Made by a program: the position numbers and the translations under genes. 64,000 nt of DNA, from positions 1,240,001 through 1,304,000 of the forward strand of contig NZ_JQFJ01000002.1 in NCBI RefSeq assembly GCF_000763945.1. Direction: 5' to 3'. Within the stretch, counting starts at the first letter, position 1. The number at the start of each line of letters is the position of its first letter. The stretch comes from Sphingopyxis sp. MWB1 (GTDB taxonomy: Bacteria > Pseudomonadota > Alphaproteobacteria > Sphingomonadales > Sphingomonadaceae). The notes under the pieces were generated by a model. The model was not told the origin of the DNA and did no database searches. It worked only from the letters and a program-made list of their open reading frames with translations. Below are positions 17,239 to 25,588 of the stretch, piece after piece.

Positions 17239-18963
17239 CTACGGTTTGAGCGACGCCTGGGTGCGGACGATCTTCATTTCGGGATAGGCGCGCATCGCCT
17301 GGTCGAGCTGGCTTTGGGCCGATGCGCGGTCGTTGCTGACCGAGCATAGTCCCACCCCGCCGAAGTCGGCACCGAAGCGGTTCGCCATGGACGTGTACGA
17401 CCAGCCGCTCGGCACGTCGAGGCGCTGGACGGACGAGAAGGTCAGGGTCCCGGACTTCTGCGAGCGGCACCAGCCGTACATTTCGCGCGTGCTGGCCGCC
17501 GGCGCCGGCTGCGCTGCGGGTGCGGGGGTCGGGGTTGATATCACAAGACCCGCTCCGCCCCCGCCGCTTGACGCGCCGTTGGACACCGGTGCGGACGTTC
17601 GGCCGCGCGCGTCCCTGCGGTCCTGTTCCGCCTGCCGGCGCGCATATTCGGCGGTGCCGCGCGCTATGCCTTCGTTGGACGCGTTGCGCATCGATTGCTC
17701 CATCGCGTTGTTGCTCGCGGTGGCGTCGGCAAGCCCTTTCGCGAAGGCGCCCAGGACGTTGCCGGCGTTGTTGTTGGTAGTGGGCTCGGGCATGTTCTCG
17801 GCCCGCCACTCGGCGGCCTCGCGCTCGAGCCGCCGGTCTTCGGCCCGCGTGCGCGCCTCTTCGATGCGAAACTGGCGTTCGGCCTCGGCCTGCGCCCTTC
17901 TGCTCTTTTCGAAGGCATTGGGCGGTGAAGCCATGCGCCGCACCATCCGCCACACGGGGTTCCCAATCCGGGGAGCCGGGATGAAATCGAGGGTGTACCT
18001 GTCGACCAGCTGCACCTTGCCGTCGTACAATTCGGAATAGTAGAATCCGTCCGCCCCCCGGTGGTAGGTCTCGACGGATTCGCCCCATCCGATCACCAAG
18101 GTGTTGCCGACAAGCTCGACCGGTCCGCTTTGGTCGGCCCTGTCCGCCGGGCGCCCGAAGTTGCCCGCGTGGAGTTCGTCTTGCGGCCCGGCGCCATTGC
18201 GCCGCTTGTACAGGATGGGGGGTGCGCTCGCCTCCCCGACCTGTTCCAGTTCCACCGTCAGCGGATCGATGGTCCTGATGATCATTGTAGTGCGTCCCTC
18301 GGGATACATGGGCAGATGGAATTCGGCGTTTGGCTCGCGCTTAGCCTCGGCGTGCCCGATCGGCGACTTGTAGAACAGGGTGTCGCCCACCTGTTCGATG
18401 ATGATCGTCCTCTCGTTCTCGCCGTTGTAAGTGCCGCCTACGATCTGCATCGCCATGGCCTTGGCCAGCTTGGCCTCATCATCGCTCAAGCGGACGTAGG
18501 CCCCGACCAGCGAACCGGTCGGATTCTTGCGCCTTGCGGAGACGACGTCGATCCGGTCGGGTCCGTTGGCGCGCAGGGTTGCCACATAATCGGCGCCTGA
18601 AATCTTGCGAATTCGTTCAAGCGAACCGTCAGGCATGAGGGCCCATTTGTCGCCCACATCCTTGCCGTTCACATCGACAAAGACCAGCTTGCCGTTGGGT
18701 TTGAGCACCCACCGGTTGACGTGGGCGCCCATGCGCTGTTCCAGCACCCGCCCCGGCTCTTTCCACTCGAATTCGAGGAGGTCTGATTTCGCCTGTCCCT
18801 CGAAGGACAGCTTCCAGGTGCTGCCCGCGAGCGATGCGAGGGCGCCCCACTTGGCGCGATGTTCGTCGGACAGGGCAGCTCTGTCGGCCTGCGCCTGCTG
18901 CGCGGCGGCCGACGACAGCGGCAGGACAAGCGAGCATGACAGCATGAATATGGCGAATTTCAT
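17239..18963 (-). CDS. Exported protein of unknown function
   Basis: A 574-residue protein with a clear signal peptide (MKFAIFMLSCSLVLPLSSAAA) when started at ATG 18963, which has a G-rich binding site. A GTG 21 bases upstream is also in frame. The first half (residues about 30-330) is rich in beta strands, with repeated W.L...G.L.F.. patterns that might be two lipocalin- or calycin-like sheets; this is a guess. A charged Glu/Arg-rich helical segment (about 340-400) follows, then low-complexity Asn, Ser/Gly and Pro/Ala linkers, and a C-terminal ~75-residue domain with two cysteines (YGWCRSQK, GLCSVSND). No family recognised. It stands alone, divergent from a TonB receptor gene. Confidence 0.7.
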   Translation of the reverse strand: MKFAIFMLSCSLVLPLSSAAAQQAQADRAALSDEHRAKWGALASLAGSTWKLSFEGQAKSDLLEFEWKEPGRVLEQRMGAHVNRWVLKPNGKLVFVDVNGKDVGDKWALMPDGSLERIRKISGADYVATLRANGPDRIDVVSARRKNPTGSLVGAYVRLSDDEAKLAKAMAMQIVGGTYNGENERTIIIEQVGDTLFYKSPIGHAEAKREPNAEFHLPMYPEGRTTMIIRTIDPLTVELEQVGEASAPPILYKRRNGAGPQDELHAGNFGRPADRADQSGPVELVGNTLVIGWGESVETYHRGADGFYYSELYDGKVQLVDRYTLDFIPAPRIGNPVWRMVRRMASPPNAFEKSRRAQAEAERQFRIEEARTRAEDRRLEREAAEWRAENMPEPTTNNNAGNVLGAFAKGLADATASNNAMEQSMRNASNEGIARGTAEYARRQAEQDRRDARGRTSAPVSNGASSGGGGAGLVISTPTPAPAAQPAPAASTREMYGWCRSQKSGTLTFSSVQRLDVPSGWSYTSMANRFGADFGGVGLCSVSNDRASAQSQLDQAMRAYPEMKIVRTQASLKP

Positions 18964-19502
18964 GGAATAACCCCCGATTGACACAGCCCCGGCCGAGACG
19001 ATTGCATTGTTTTTCTGATTCTCAAAGCGTCTTGAGCGGCCAGCATGGGTCGCATGCTATCATCCCTGGTCTGCGCATTTCGAACGTCTGCTTCTCCAGG
19101 TTCGCCGCTCGAAATTAGGCTGTCAGGCGCCGGCCACTTCAGGAAATCGTGGGGCCTTTCCGTCGAAAGGGGGCGCAAATCACTTTTCGATTTTTTCCCT
19201 GATCGAGCCGGTCCGAATGAGCAACTTGTAACCTACCCTCCCCTTTCCTCGCGCTCCCCCTCCTCAATTGAGATACTTAGTACTTGAAGTATTTTTTCGA
19301 AATGCTAAGTCCGATGCAGAAACGGGAGAATTGGGAGCCGAAGGCGCATACGGATTGCAAGCTTCGATGCCGATATGAAAGACTGACTAAAACAGCAGCA
19401 ACTCCCGTTTCGAGACATAAAAGGCCGGATGCGAGCGCCGCATTTCCGACGCGATCAGGCGTGGGGAAAACGACGTCGCGTGGCCGCGAATGGGAGGATG
19501 GA
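18964..19502. promoter_or_regulatory. Divergent intergenic region before the sulfatase-linked TonB receptor
   Basis: About 540 bases without a supported gene. It contains an imperfect inverted repeat ATACTT-8 bases-AAGTAT near 19270-19290 followed by a T-run, and a GGGAGG binding site at 19491 for the receptor. The frame open from 19284 to 19502 lacks typical protein features, and the signal peptide begins at 19503. Confidence 0.45.
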
Positions 19503-21773
19503 ATGAGGACAGTTTTGCTTTTGCTTTCGACCACAGCCGCTGCAATCGCGGCGGTGCCCGCGAAAGCACAGGTCGGCGACATAGCCGATAATGCCACCAA
19601 TATCGCCCCTGTTGACGCGGACAATAGCTATGGCGAAATACTTGTCACCGCACAGCGCCGCTCGGAGAGCGTCCAGGACGTGCCCATCGCCATTTCCGCG
19701 TTCAACGGCGAAATGGTGGAAAGCAGCGGCAGCACCAATATCACGAGCCTGAACGGGCTTGCCCCGAACGTCGTACTCCAGACGCAGGGGCTCGTCGCCA
19801 ACGTGCCCATGATTTCGATCCGCGGCATGAACACCTCGGACCCCGATCCGAACGCCGACCCCAAGGTCAGCACGATCATCGACGGCGTTTACATCCCCTT
19901 TGTCGCCAGCACGATGCTGGACCTGTTCGACGTTGAACGAATCGAAATATTGAAAGGACCGCAAGGCGTATTGTTTGGCAAGAACAACCTTGCCGGTACA
20001 CTTAATGTCGTCAGCGCGCGGCCCACCGATGATTTCGGCGGCGAGGTGCGTGTGTCGCTTGGCTCCTACGGGCTCAAGCAATTTCGTGGCAAGATCAATT
20101 CAGGACGGTTTGCCGACGATGCGCTCGCCGCCAAAGTTGCCGTCAATTTCCGTGATTATGGTGGTTATAGCCGCAACGTGATCACCGGAAACCGGCTCAA
20201 CGGCGCCAATGTGAAATCCGCCCGCGGGGCATTGGAATATGATCGCGGCGGCGCATTCGATTCCACATTGGTCGTCGACTGGTTGAAGCAAAAGACAACG
20301 GGCCCGGCGCCGCATGTGCTCGACAATGGCGATCCTAACTGGGATCTTTTGCCTGACGAGACAAAGACCGATGTACGAAAGGCCGCGGTGCCCTTCGATC
20401 CCTTCTCTAACACCGAAAGCTATGGCGGTTCGTGGAACACGAACCTCGATGTCGGCTGGGGCACAGTGTCGGCGGTGCTCGGTTATCGCCATCTAGACTA
20501 TGTCACGCGGGGCGATTTCGACGGCTTGATCACCCCCGCGCCCCAGCTCGATGTGACCCGCGATTTCAGCGGTGAGTCAAAAAGCGCGGAATTGCGCTAT
20601 GTATCGCCCACGGGCGAACCCGTCGATTTCGTCGTCGGCGTCTATTATCAGACGGATCAATGGCGGCAGTTTAACACCGTCCTGGCAACCCCCACGGTCA
20701 CGACGCTGGCGCAGCTTAATCAGGACACTGAAAGCTATGCGGTGTTTGCGCTTGTCAACGCGCATCCGGCCGAAGGCCTGACCTTGTCACTCGGTGGACG
20801 CTACAGCCATGACAGCAAAGATTACGACATTGCGTCACAGGTTTTCGTCAACGGAACCCAGATATCGTCGTTTGCGACCAATCGCGAGGCAAAATGGGCC
20901 GAATTTACCCCGCGCCTGACGATCAACTATGAGATCGCTCCCGATGCCATGGTGTATGTCAATTATTCACAAGGCTATAAAGCCGGGGGCTTCAATTCGC
21001 GCGGAACCATCCCGGAAAATATTGGGCCCTATAATCCTGAGCGCGTCAATGCGTTGGAGATCGGCGCAAAGACCGACCTGTTCGACCGGCTGCTGCGGTT
21101 CAACATGGCAGGGTTCATCAACAAATATCGCGACCTGCAAGGTTCGGTGACAAAGATGGGTGCGGTGCGCCCCGAAAATATCACCACCAATATTGCCGCC
21201 GCAAAAATCTCAGGCTTTGAGATCGAAAGCTTGTTGCGCCCTGCAACCGGACTCAGCATTGGCATGAATGTCGCTTATCTCGATGCAAGATATACCGACT
21301 TCTGCGCCGACACCGATGGTGTTTTCACCAATGGCGCGCCTGAGCCTGGCCAGTGTGGCCCCGCAACGCCAATCCTGATCAATGGTGTACCGAACGGCAC
21401 CTTCGCGGTGCCGACCGATTCCTCGGGACTGGATCTTGCCAACGCACCCGAATGGAGCGGCAGCCTGTCGCTCGACTATGCCTTTCCGGTCTCGTTCGGC
21501 GAGGTGAAACTGCACAGCGATGCGCGCTATTCGTCGCGCTTCAACACCTGGGGGCGTAGCAATCTGCCTGGCTATTACCGCGACGAGGTCGTGCTGCTCA
21601 ACGCGAGCATCGCGGTGGCCGGCGAGGAGGAGCGCTGGAAGCTAACCCTCTATGGAACCAACCTGACAGATCAGGAGGTCATCTCGGGGGCGACCAATGC
21701 CGGTGCGACGCCAATCAACCAATTTTATCAGGCACCGCGCGAGTTCGGTGTCGATCTATCGCTCAAATTCTGA
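19503..21773 (+). CDS. TonB-dependent outer membrane receptor
   Basis: A 756-residue receptor starting at ATG 19503 behind GGGAGG, with the signal peptide MRTVLLLLSTTAAAIAAVPA. A TonB-box-like segment (EILVTAQRR) and plug (VQDVPIAISAFNGEMV, ISIRGMN, IEILKGPQGVLFGKN) precede a barrel with the typical end YQAPREFGVDLSLKF. It belongs to the sphingomonad FyuA/CirA-like class, which takes up siderophores, vitamins or aromatic and sugar compounds. It is followed 66 bases later by a sulfatase gene, which suggests import of a sulfated organic substrate or of its product; the true ligand is unknown. No anti-sigma signalling domain is present. Confidence 0.9.
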   Translation: MRTVLLLLSTTAAAIAAVPAKAQVGDIADNATNIAPVDADNSYGEILVTAQRRSESVQDVPIAISAFNGEMVESSGSTNITSLNGLAPNVVLQTQGLVANVPMISIRGMNTSDPDPNADPKVSTIIDGVYIPFVASTMLDLFDVERIEILKGPQGVLFGKNNLAGTLNVVSARPTDDFGGEVRVSLGSYGLKQFRGKINSGRFADDALAAKVAVNFRDYGGYSRNVITGNRLNGANVKSARGALEYDRGGAFDSTLVVDWLKQKTTGPAPHVLDNGDPNWDLLPDETKTDVRKAAVPFDPFSNTESYGGSWNTNLDVGWGTVSAVLGYRHLDYVTRGDFDGLITPAPQLDVTRDFSGESKSAELRYVSPTGEPVDFVVGVYYQTDQWRQFNTVLATPTVTTLAQLNQDTESYAVFALVNAHPAEGLTLSLGGRYSHDSKDYDIASQVFVNGTQISSFATNREAKWAEFTPRLTINYEIAPDAMVYVNYSQGYKAGGFNSRGTIPENIGPYNPERVNALEIGAKTDLFDRLLRFNMAGFINKYRDLQGSVTKMGAVRPENITTNIAAAKISGFEIESLLRPATGLSIGMNVAYLDARYTDFCADTDGVFTNGAPEPGQCGPATPILINGVPNGTFAVPTDSSGLDLANAPEWSGSLSLDYAFPVSFGEVKLHSDARYSSRFNTWGRSNLPGYYRDEVVLLNASIAVAGEEERWKLTLYGTNLTDQEVISGATNAGATPINQFYQAPREFGVDLSLKF

Positions 21774-21839
21774 CCTCTGCCGCCCGCGGCGCCGGGGTGC
21801 GGCGCCTGCGGTCGGCCTACGGATATCTGGGAGAGTAAG

Positions 21840-23555
21840 ATGAACTGGCATGTGAATCGCCGCGCCTTTGTCGGCGGCATAGGGGCGATGGCCGCCACGG
21901 GGCTCGCGATGCCCGCGATCGCAAAGAATGGAAAAAAACTCAATATTCTGATGATTGTGACCGACCAGGAGCAGGGTATCGCCAGTTACCCGAAGGGCCT
22001 GCTGGAAAAGCTGCCGCATCACCGCGAGCTGCTGGAACGCGGCATGCTCGTCGAAAATTATCATGTCCATACGACCCCCTGCACCCCGTCACGCTCGACG
22101 ATCTTTCAGGGTCGTCACACCCAACAAACGGGACTGTTCCTCAACAGCGACAACGCCCCGCACCCGGTTGCAGCGGAAACCATGCCCACGCTGGGCCATA
22201 TGATGCAAACGGCGGGCTACTACACCAGCTACAAAGGCAAATGGCACCTCAGCCGGATCAACCACGAACGCAATTGGCCCCGTGTGCCCGGCGGGATCTA
22301 TCCGAGCACCGAGCGCGTGATGGAGAAATACGGATTTCATGACTATGGCTTCGACGGTGAGGAGCTGGGGCTGACATGGGATGGCTATCGGGCCGACATG
22401 TATGTTGCCGGCGACGCGGCACGGAGCATTTTTGACTTCGTTCGCCGCGACAAGGCAGGGGGCAAGCCGTGGTTCATGGTCGTGGGGCTTATCAATCCGC
22501 ACGATATCATGTTCTATGACGCAACGGGCGAGCAAGCAAAACACCGCATCCATCCCGACATTCTGGGACCGCTGCGCCGCGAACCGGGTGACCCGCTTTA
22601 CGAGGTGGACAATAAGTTCGACTTGCCGGAGAGCTTTTACAAGGATGACCTGTCCACCAAACCGGAGGCCCATCGCGCTATTCAGCGTCTGAACGACATG
22701 TTCTATGGCCCAATGCCACTCAGCGACCTCGACAGCTGGCATCGCTTCAGCAATTATTATTATAACTGCCTGCGCGACGTTGACCGGCGGCTGGGGCAAC
22801 TTCTCTGGGCGCTTAAGGAGAGCGGCCAGATCGACAATACGATTATTATCTATACCAGCGACCATGGCGAACGGGCAGGAGCCCACGGGCTGCGCCAGAA
22901 GGCGGGCACAATGTACCGCGAGGAAACCAACATCCCAATGATCATTGCCCATCCTGACGTGAAGGGGGGGCAGCGCACCAAGGGGCTGATGGGGGCAATT
23001 GATATCGCGCCGACCCTGATGACAATGGCGGGATTGCCAGCTGATGAAGCCAGAAATCGTTTTCCAGGCCTGCCGGGGGTCGACGTATCGACCCTATTGA
23101 CTTCACCTGCGGGGAGGACCGAGCGAGACCGACGTGGACACTTCTTCAACTATGCCGTGGCCCATATGTGGGAACCCAATTCAGCGCGTACCATTGGCCC
23201 GCGTCCGCCGGGCGAAGCCATCCCTGACTATAGCAAAATCTACGATCTTTCAAAACGCCGTCTACATCGAGGCGTGCACGACGGACGATGGAAGTTCGCG
23301 CGCTATTTCGCTCCGGCCCATCACCATATGCCCAAGGACTGGACAACGCTCAACACGATGAACGACCTTGAGCTCTATGACACGCATGCCGATCCGCACG
23401 AACTCGTCAATCTTGCGAACGACGCCGGTCATCGCAAGACACTGATGCGGCTGAACGCTTTGGTGAATGCGCTGTCCGATTTGGAGATCGGCAAAGGCCT
23501 TGACGATGGGCGCGAATATCCCGGACCGACCGCGATGTATAATGAGAAGATGTGA
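21840..23555 (+). CDS. Tat-exported sulfatase
   Basis: A 571-residue sulfatase-family protein. It has a twin-arginine-like leader (NRRAFVGGIGAMAATGLAMP), then the metal site IVTDQEQ and the signature CTPSRSTIFQGRHTQQTG, whose Cys81 is the residue normally converted to formylglycine. Conserved TSDHGERAGAHG and KGKWHLS blocks provide further active-site residues. Length and motifs fit aryl- or alkyl-sulfate ester hydrolases in the periplasm. It follows the TonB receptor closely, likely as an operon. No sulfatase-maturating enzyme is seen in the window. The substrate is not predictable from sequence alone. Confidence 0.88.
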   Translation: MNWHVNRRAFVGGIGAMAATGLAMPAIAKNGKKLNILMIVTDQEQGIASYPKGLLEKLPHHRELLERGMLVENYHVHTTPCTPSRSTIFQGRHTQQTGLFLNSDNAPHPVAAETMPTLGHMMQTAGYYTSYKGKWHLSRINHERNWPRVPGGIYPSTERVMEKYGFHDYGFDGEELGLTWDGYRADMYVAGDAARSIFDFVRRDKAGGKPWFMVVGLINPHDIMFYDATGEQAKHRIHPDILGPLRREPGDPLYEVDNKFDLPESFYKDDLSTKPEAHRAIQRLNDMFYGPMPLSDLDSWHRFSNYYYNCLRDVDRRLGQLLWALKESGQIDNTIIIYTSDHGERAGAHGLRQKAGTMYREETNIPMIIAHPDVKGGQRTKGLMGAIDIAPTLMTMAGLPADEARNRFPGLPGVDVSTLLTSPAGRTERDRRGHFFNYAVAHMWEPNSARTIGPRPPGEAIPDYSKIYDLSKRRLHRGVHDGRWKFARYFAPAHHHMPKDWTTLNTMNDLELYDTHADPHELVNLANDAGHRKTLMRLNALVNALSDLEIGKGLDDGREYPGPTAMYNEKM

Positions 23556-23632
23556 TCACCCATGGGCCGACACCCAAGACGATTTCGTCAGTTCACCCAA
23601 CTCAGTATGCCCTTGGCCCCGATCCCTCCCCT

Positions 23633-23840
23633 TCAAGGGAAGGGCGCGTCGAGGGCCTGGGCAGGCTCGGTGAACCAGCGGGGCCATCCACCGTCATGTA
23701 AAAATGATCCTCCAGGCGGACGCCAAATTCACCATAGGTGTAGATCATCGGCTGGTTAGAAAAACACGTGCCGGGGGCGAGCGGCGTGCGATTTCTTTCA
23801 ACCAGATAGGGATGCTCGTGAATATCGAGCCCCCGGCATT
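23633..23840 (-). pseudogene. C-terminal fragment of an M24-family peptidase
   Basis: On the minus strand, from about 23838, the sequence reads GLDIHEHPYLVE, then TPLAPGTCFSNQPMIY and GEFGVRLEDHFYMT, which is the conserved metal-binding C-terminal part of M24 (Xaa-Pro dipeptidase-like) enzymes. A one-base frameshift in the GPxWFTEP block is followed by EPAQALDAPFP and a stop at 23633-23635. The upstream two thirds of the gene is absent, so only the tail of a lost gene remains between the sulfatase and sigma factor genes. Confidence 0.65.
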
Positions 23841-23862
23841 GAATCTTGAACGTTTCGCCTCA

Positions 23863-23892
23863 CCCCGCCTCAAAAATTGTGGCGAGGCGGGG
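23863..23892. promoter_or_regulatory. Hairpin before the ECF sigma gene
   Basis: A perfect 9-bp GC-rich stem (CCCCGCCTC / GAGGCGGGG) with a 12-base AT-rich loop, 54 bases before the sigma factor start. It has no T-run, so a simple terminator is unlikely. It may mark the boundary of the decayed M24 gene or modulate expression of the sigma gene. Confidence 0.4.
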
Positions 23893-23946
23893 CAGCAGGG
23901 ATTCGTTTGAACGATAAGTGTAACATAGCAGCTCTACTGGGCGCGC

Positions 23947-24549
23947 ATGTCTGCGCTCTCCCCACAACGTATCGAATGGCTGGCACGCCGGATTCTCCCT
24001 CACGAAGGCGAACTTCGTAGCTGGCTGCTCCGCCGTCCCCTTGCCGGGCTGGATATCGACGATGTGGTACAGGAATCCTATATGATTCTCTCGGGCCTCG
24101 CCTCTGTCGATCATATTCGCAATCCGCGAACCTATTTGTTCGAAGTGGCAAAATCTGTTGTTTTGATGGCGCTTCGTCGCTCGCGCGTAATCCCGTTCAG
24201 CGCGCTCGCTGACATTGAAAGTCTTGAAATTCCCTGTGATGCGCCAGGACCGGAGGCTATCGCGGCGGGCCGACAAGAGCTCGCTCGCATCGCGGAACAC
24301 ATCGCCGCTCTGCCGCCCAAATGTCGCGAGGTCTTCACCCTTCGCAAGGTTCACGAGCTTTCACAGCGCGAGGTCGCGGTCCGGATGGGAATATCGGAGA
24401 ATACCGTAGAAAAACATATGGGTAAGGCCCTCCGACTTCTATCAACTACATTAGGCTATGGCGGAAAGTCGCCGATCGCGGCATCTGATATTTATGACCG
24501 AAACTTCGCCCGATCCGAACCGCAGGGAAACCGCCTCGCAAATCGATGA
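23947..24549 (+). CDS. FecI-like ECF sigma factor
   Basis: A 200-residue sigma-70 family factor with region 2 (LDIDDVVQESYMILSGL, RNPRTYLFEVAKSVVLMALRR) and region 4 (AALPPKCREVFTLRKVHELSQREVAVRMGISENTVEKHM). It lacks sigma regions 1 and 3, as expected of ECF factors. The gene for a FecR-type regulator overlaps its 3' end, and a TonB receptor with an N-terminal signalling domain follows, so this is a cell-surface signalling trio. The factor would transcribe the receptor gene (and perhaps its own) when substrate binds outside. The last ~25 residues after LSTTLGYGG are outside the conserved domain. Confidence 0.92.
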   Translation: MSALSPQRIEWLARRILPHEGELRSWLLRRPLAGLDIDDVVQESYMILSGLASVDHIRNPRTYLFEVAKSVVLMALRRSRVIPFSALADIESLEIPCDAPGPEAIAAGRQELARIAEHIAALPPKCREVFTLRKVHELSQREVAVRMGISENTVEKHMGKALRLLSTTLGYGGKSPIAASDIYDRNFARSEPQGNRLANR

Positions 24550-25486
24550 CGCGGCAGCCACGTGGGCTGCAAAGGTGGATCGCGGTCCGCTGAACGATAA
24601 AGAGCAGGCTCTGCTCGATACATGGCTGAGCGGTGACAGTCGCCGCCTCGGCGCATATGCGCGCGCGCTTGCTATCAATGCACATTACGATCGTGCCGCT
24701 GCGCTGGGCCCAGGTTACGCGCCCACCAACTTCGAAGAAGCCGAAAGGGCGCCCGCACTCGCGCGCCGAAAATTCCTGGTCGCGGGGGGCGGGGCAATCG
24801 CGGCATCGCTTGCGGCCTTCGTCGGCTATGGCGTGATCACCTCGCGCTCCGCGATTGCAACGGGCAAGGGAGACTTGCGCCGCGTTACGCTCGCCGAAGG
24901 ATCGGCGGTGACGCTCAATACCGATAGCCGGATCCACCCTAGAATCGCAGAGGGGCTTCGCGAGGTCGAACTGGTCGAAGGCGAAGCCTTGTTCGACGTG
25001 ACCCGCGACCCGAAGCGTCCTTTCATCGTCCACGCGGGCAATGCGCGCGTCCGCGTATTGGGGACGAGTTTCACCGTCCGGCGTTTCGACGACGATAGCG
25101 TCGAGATTACAGTATTCGAAGGGCTGGTCGAGGTGGGAGATGCCGGCAGCCTTCCGCATCAGTTGCTGCGCGCCGGGCAACGAACCCGCCTCTTCGCGCG
25201 AGGTGGATTTCGAACCGACAGATTGCCGAGTGAGGCGCTGGAGCGATCGGTAGAATGGCGGCGCGGACTCCTTGATCTCGACGGCATGACACTCGGTGAG
25301 GCAGCGGCCGAATACGCCCGTTATTCCGAACGGCGGATCGAAATCGCAGAACCGGCAATCGACCGGCTGAAAGTGACCGGCGTCTACTCCACAAGCGACC
25401 CGCTCGGTTTTGCCGAGGCGGCCGCACTCAGCCTGGGCCTTCGCGCCGTCCCGACTGCCGAAGGTGTCCAGCTGCGCCGCCCATAA
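24494..25486 (+). CDS. FecR-like anti-sigma / signal transducer
   Basis: A 330-residue membrane protein. I choose ATG 24494, 12 codons inside the longest frame, because the conserved part begins there; it overlaps the sigma gene by 56 bases. The N-terminal cytoplasmic domain (AAATWAAKVDRGPLNDKEQALLDTWL) contacts the sigma factor, one membrane segment (FLVAGGGAIAASLAAFVGYGVI) follows, and the periplasmic FecR domain contains VTLAEGSAVTLNTDS, VELVEGEALFDV and VHAGNARVRVLGTSF. The C-terminal SYSTS-like region (TGVYSTSDPLGFAEA) is the STN-like part that contacts the receptor. The overlap implies balanced synthesis of the two partners. Confidence 0.9.
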   Translation: MTETSPDPNRRETASQIDDAAATWAAKVDRGPLNDKEQALLDTWLSGDSRRLGAYARALAINAHYDRAAALGPGYAPTNFEEAERAPALARRKFLVAGGGAIAASLAAFVGYGVITSRSAIATGKGDLRRVTLAEGSAVTLNTDSRIHPRIAEGLREVELVEGEALFDVTRDPKRPFIVHAGNARVRVLGTSFTVRRFDDDSVEITVFEGLVEVGDAGSLPHQLLRAGQRTRLFARGGFRTDRLPSEALERSVEWRRGLLDLDGMTLGEAAAEYARYSERRIEIAEPAIDRLKVTGVYSTSDPLGFAEAAALSLGLRAVPTAEGVQLRRP

Positions 25487-25588
25487 TCCATGAGCCGCAT
25501 TTTTTTTGGCGCCGCGATGGCGGAACTCTGTCGCCGTAGCATCCAGACCCCGAAGCACGCTGACGTAAGAAAGCTCGGGGGCGCGAAT

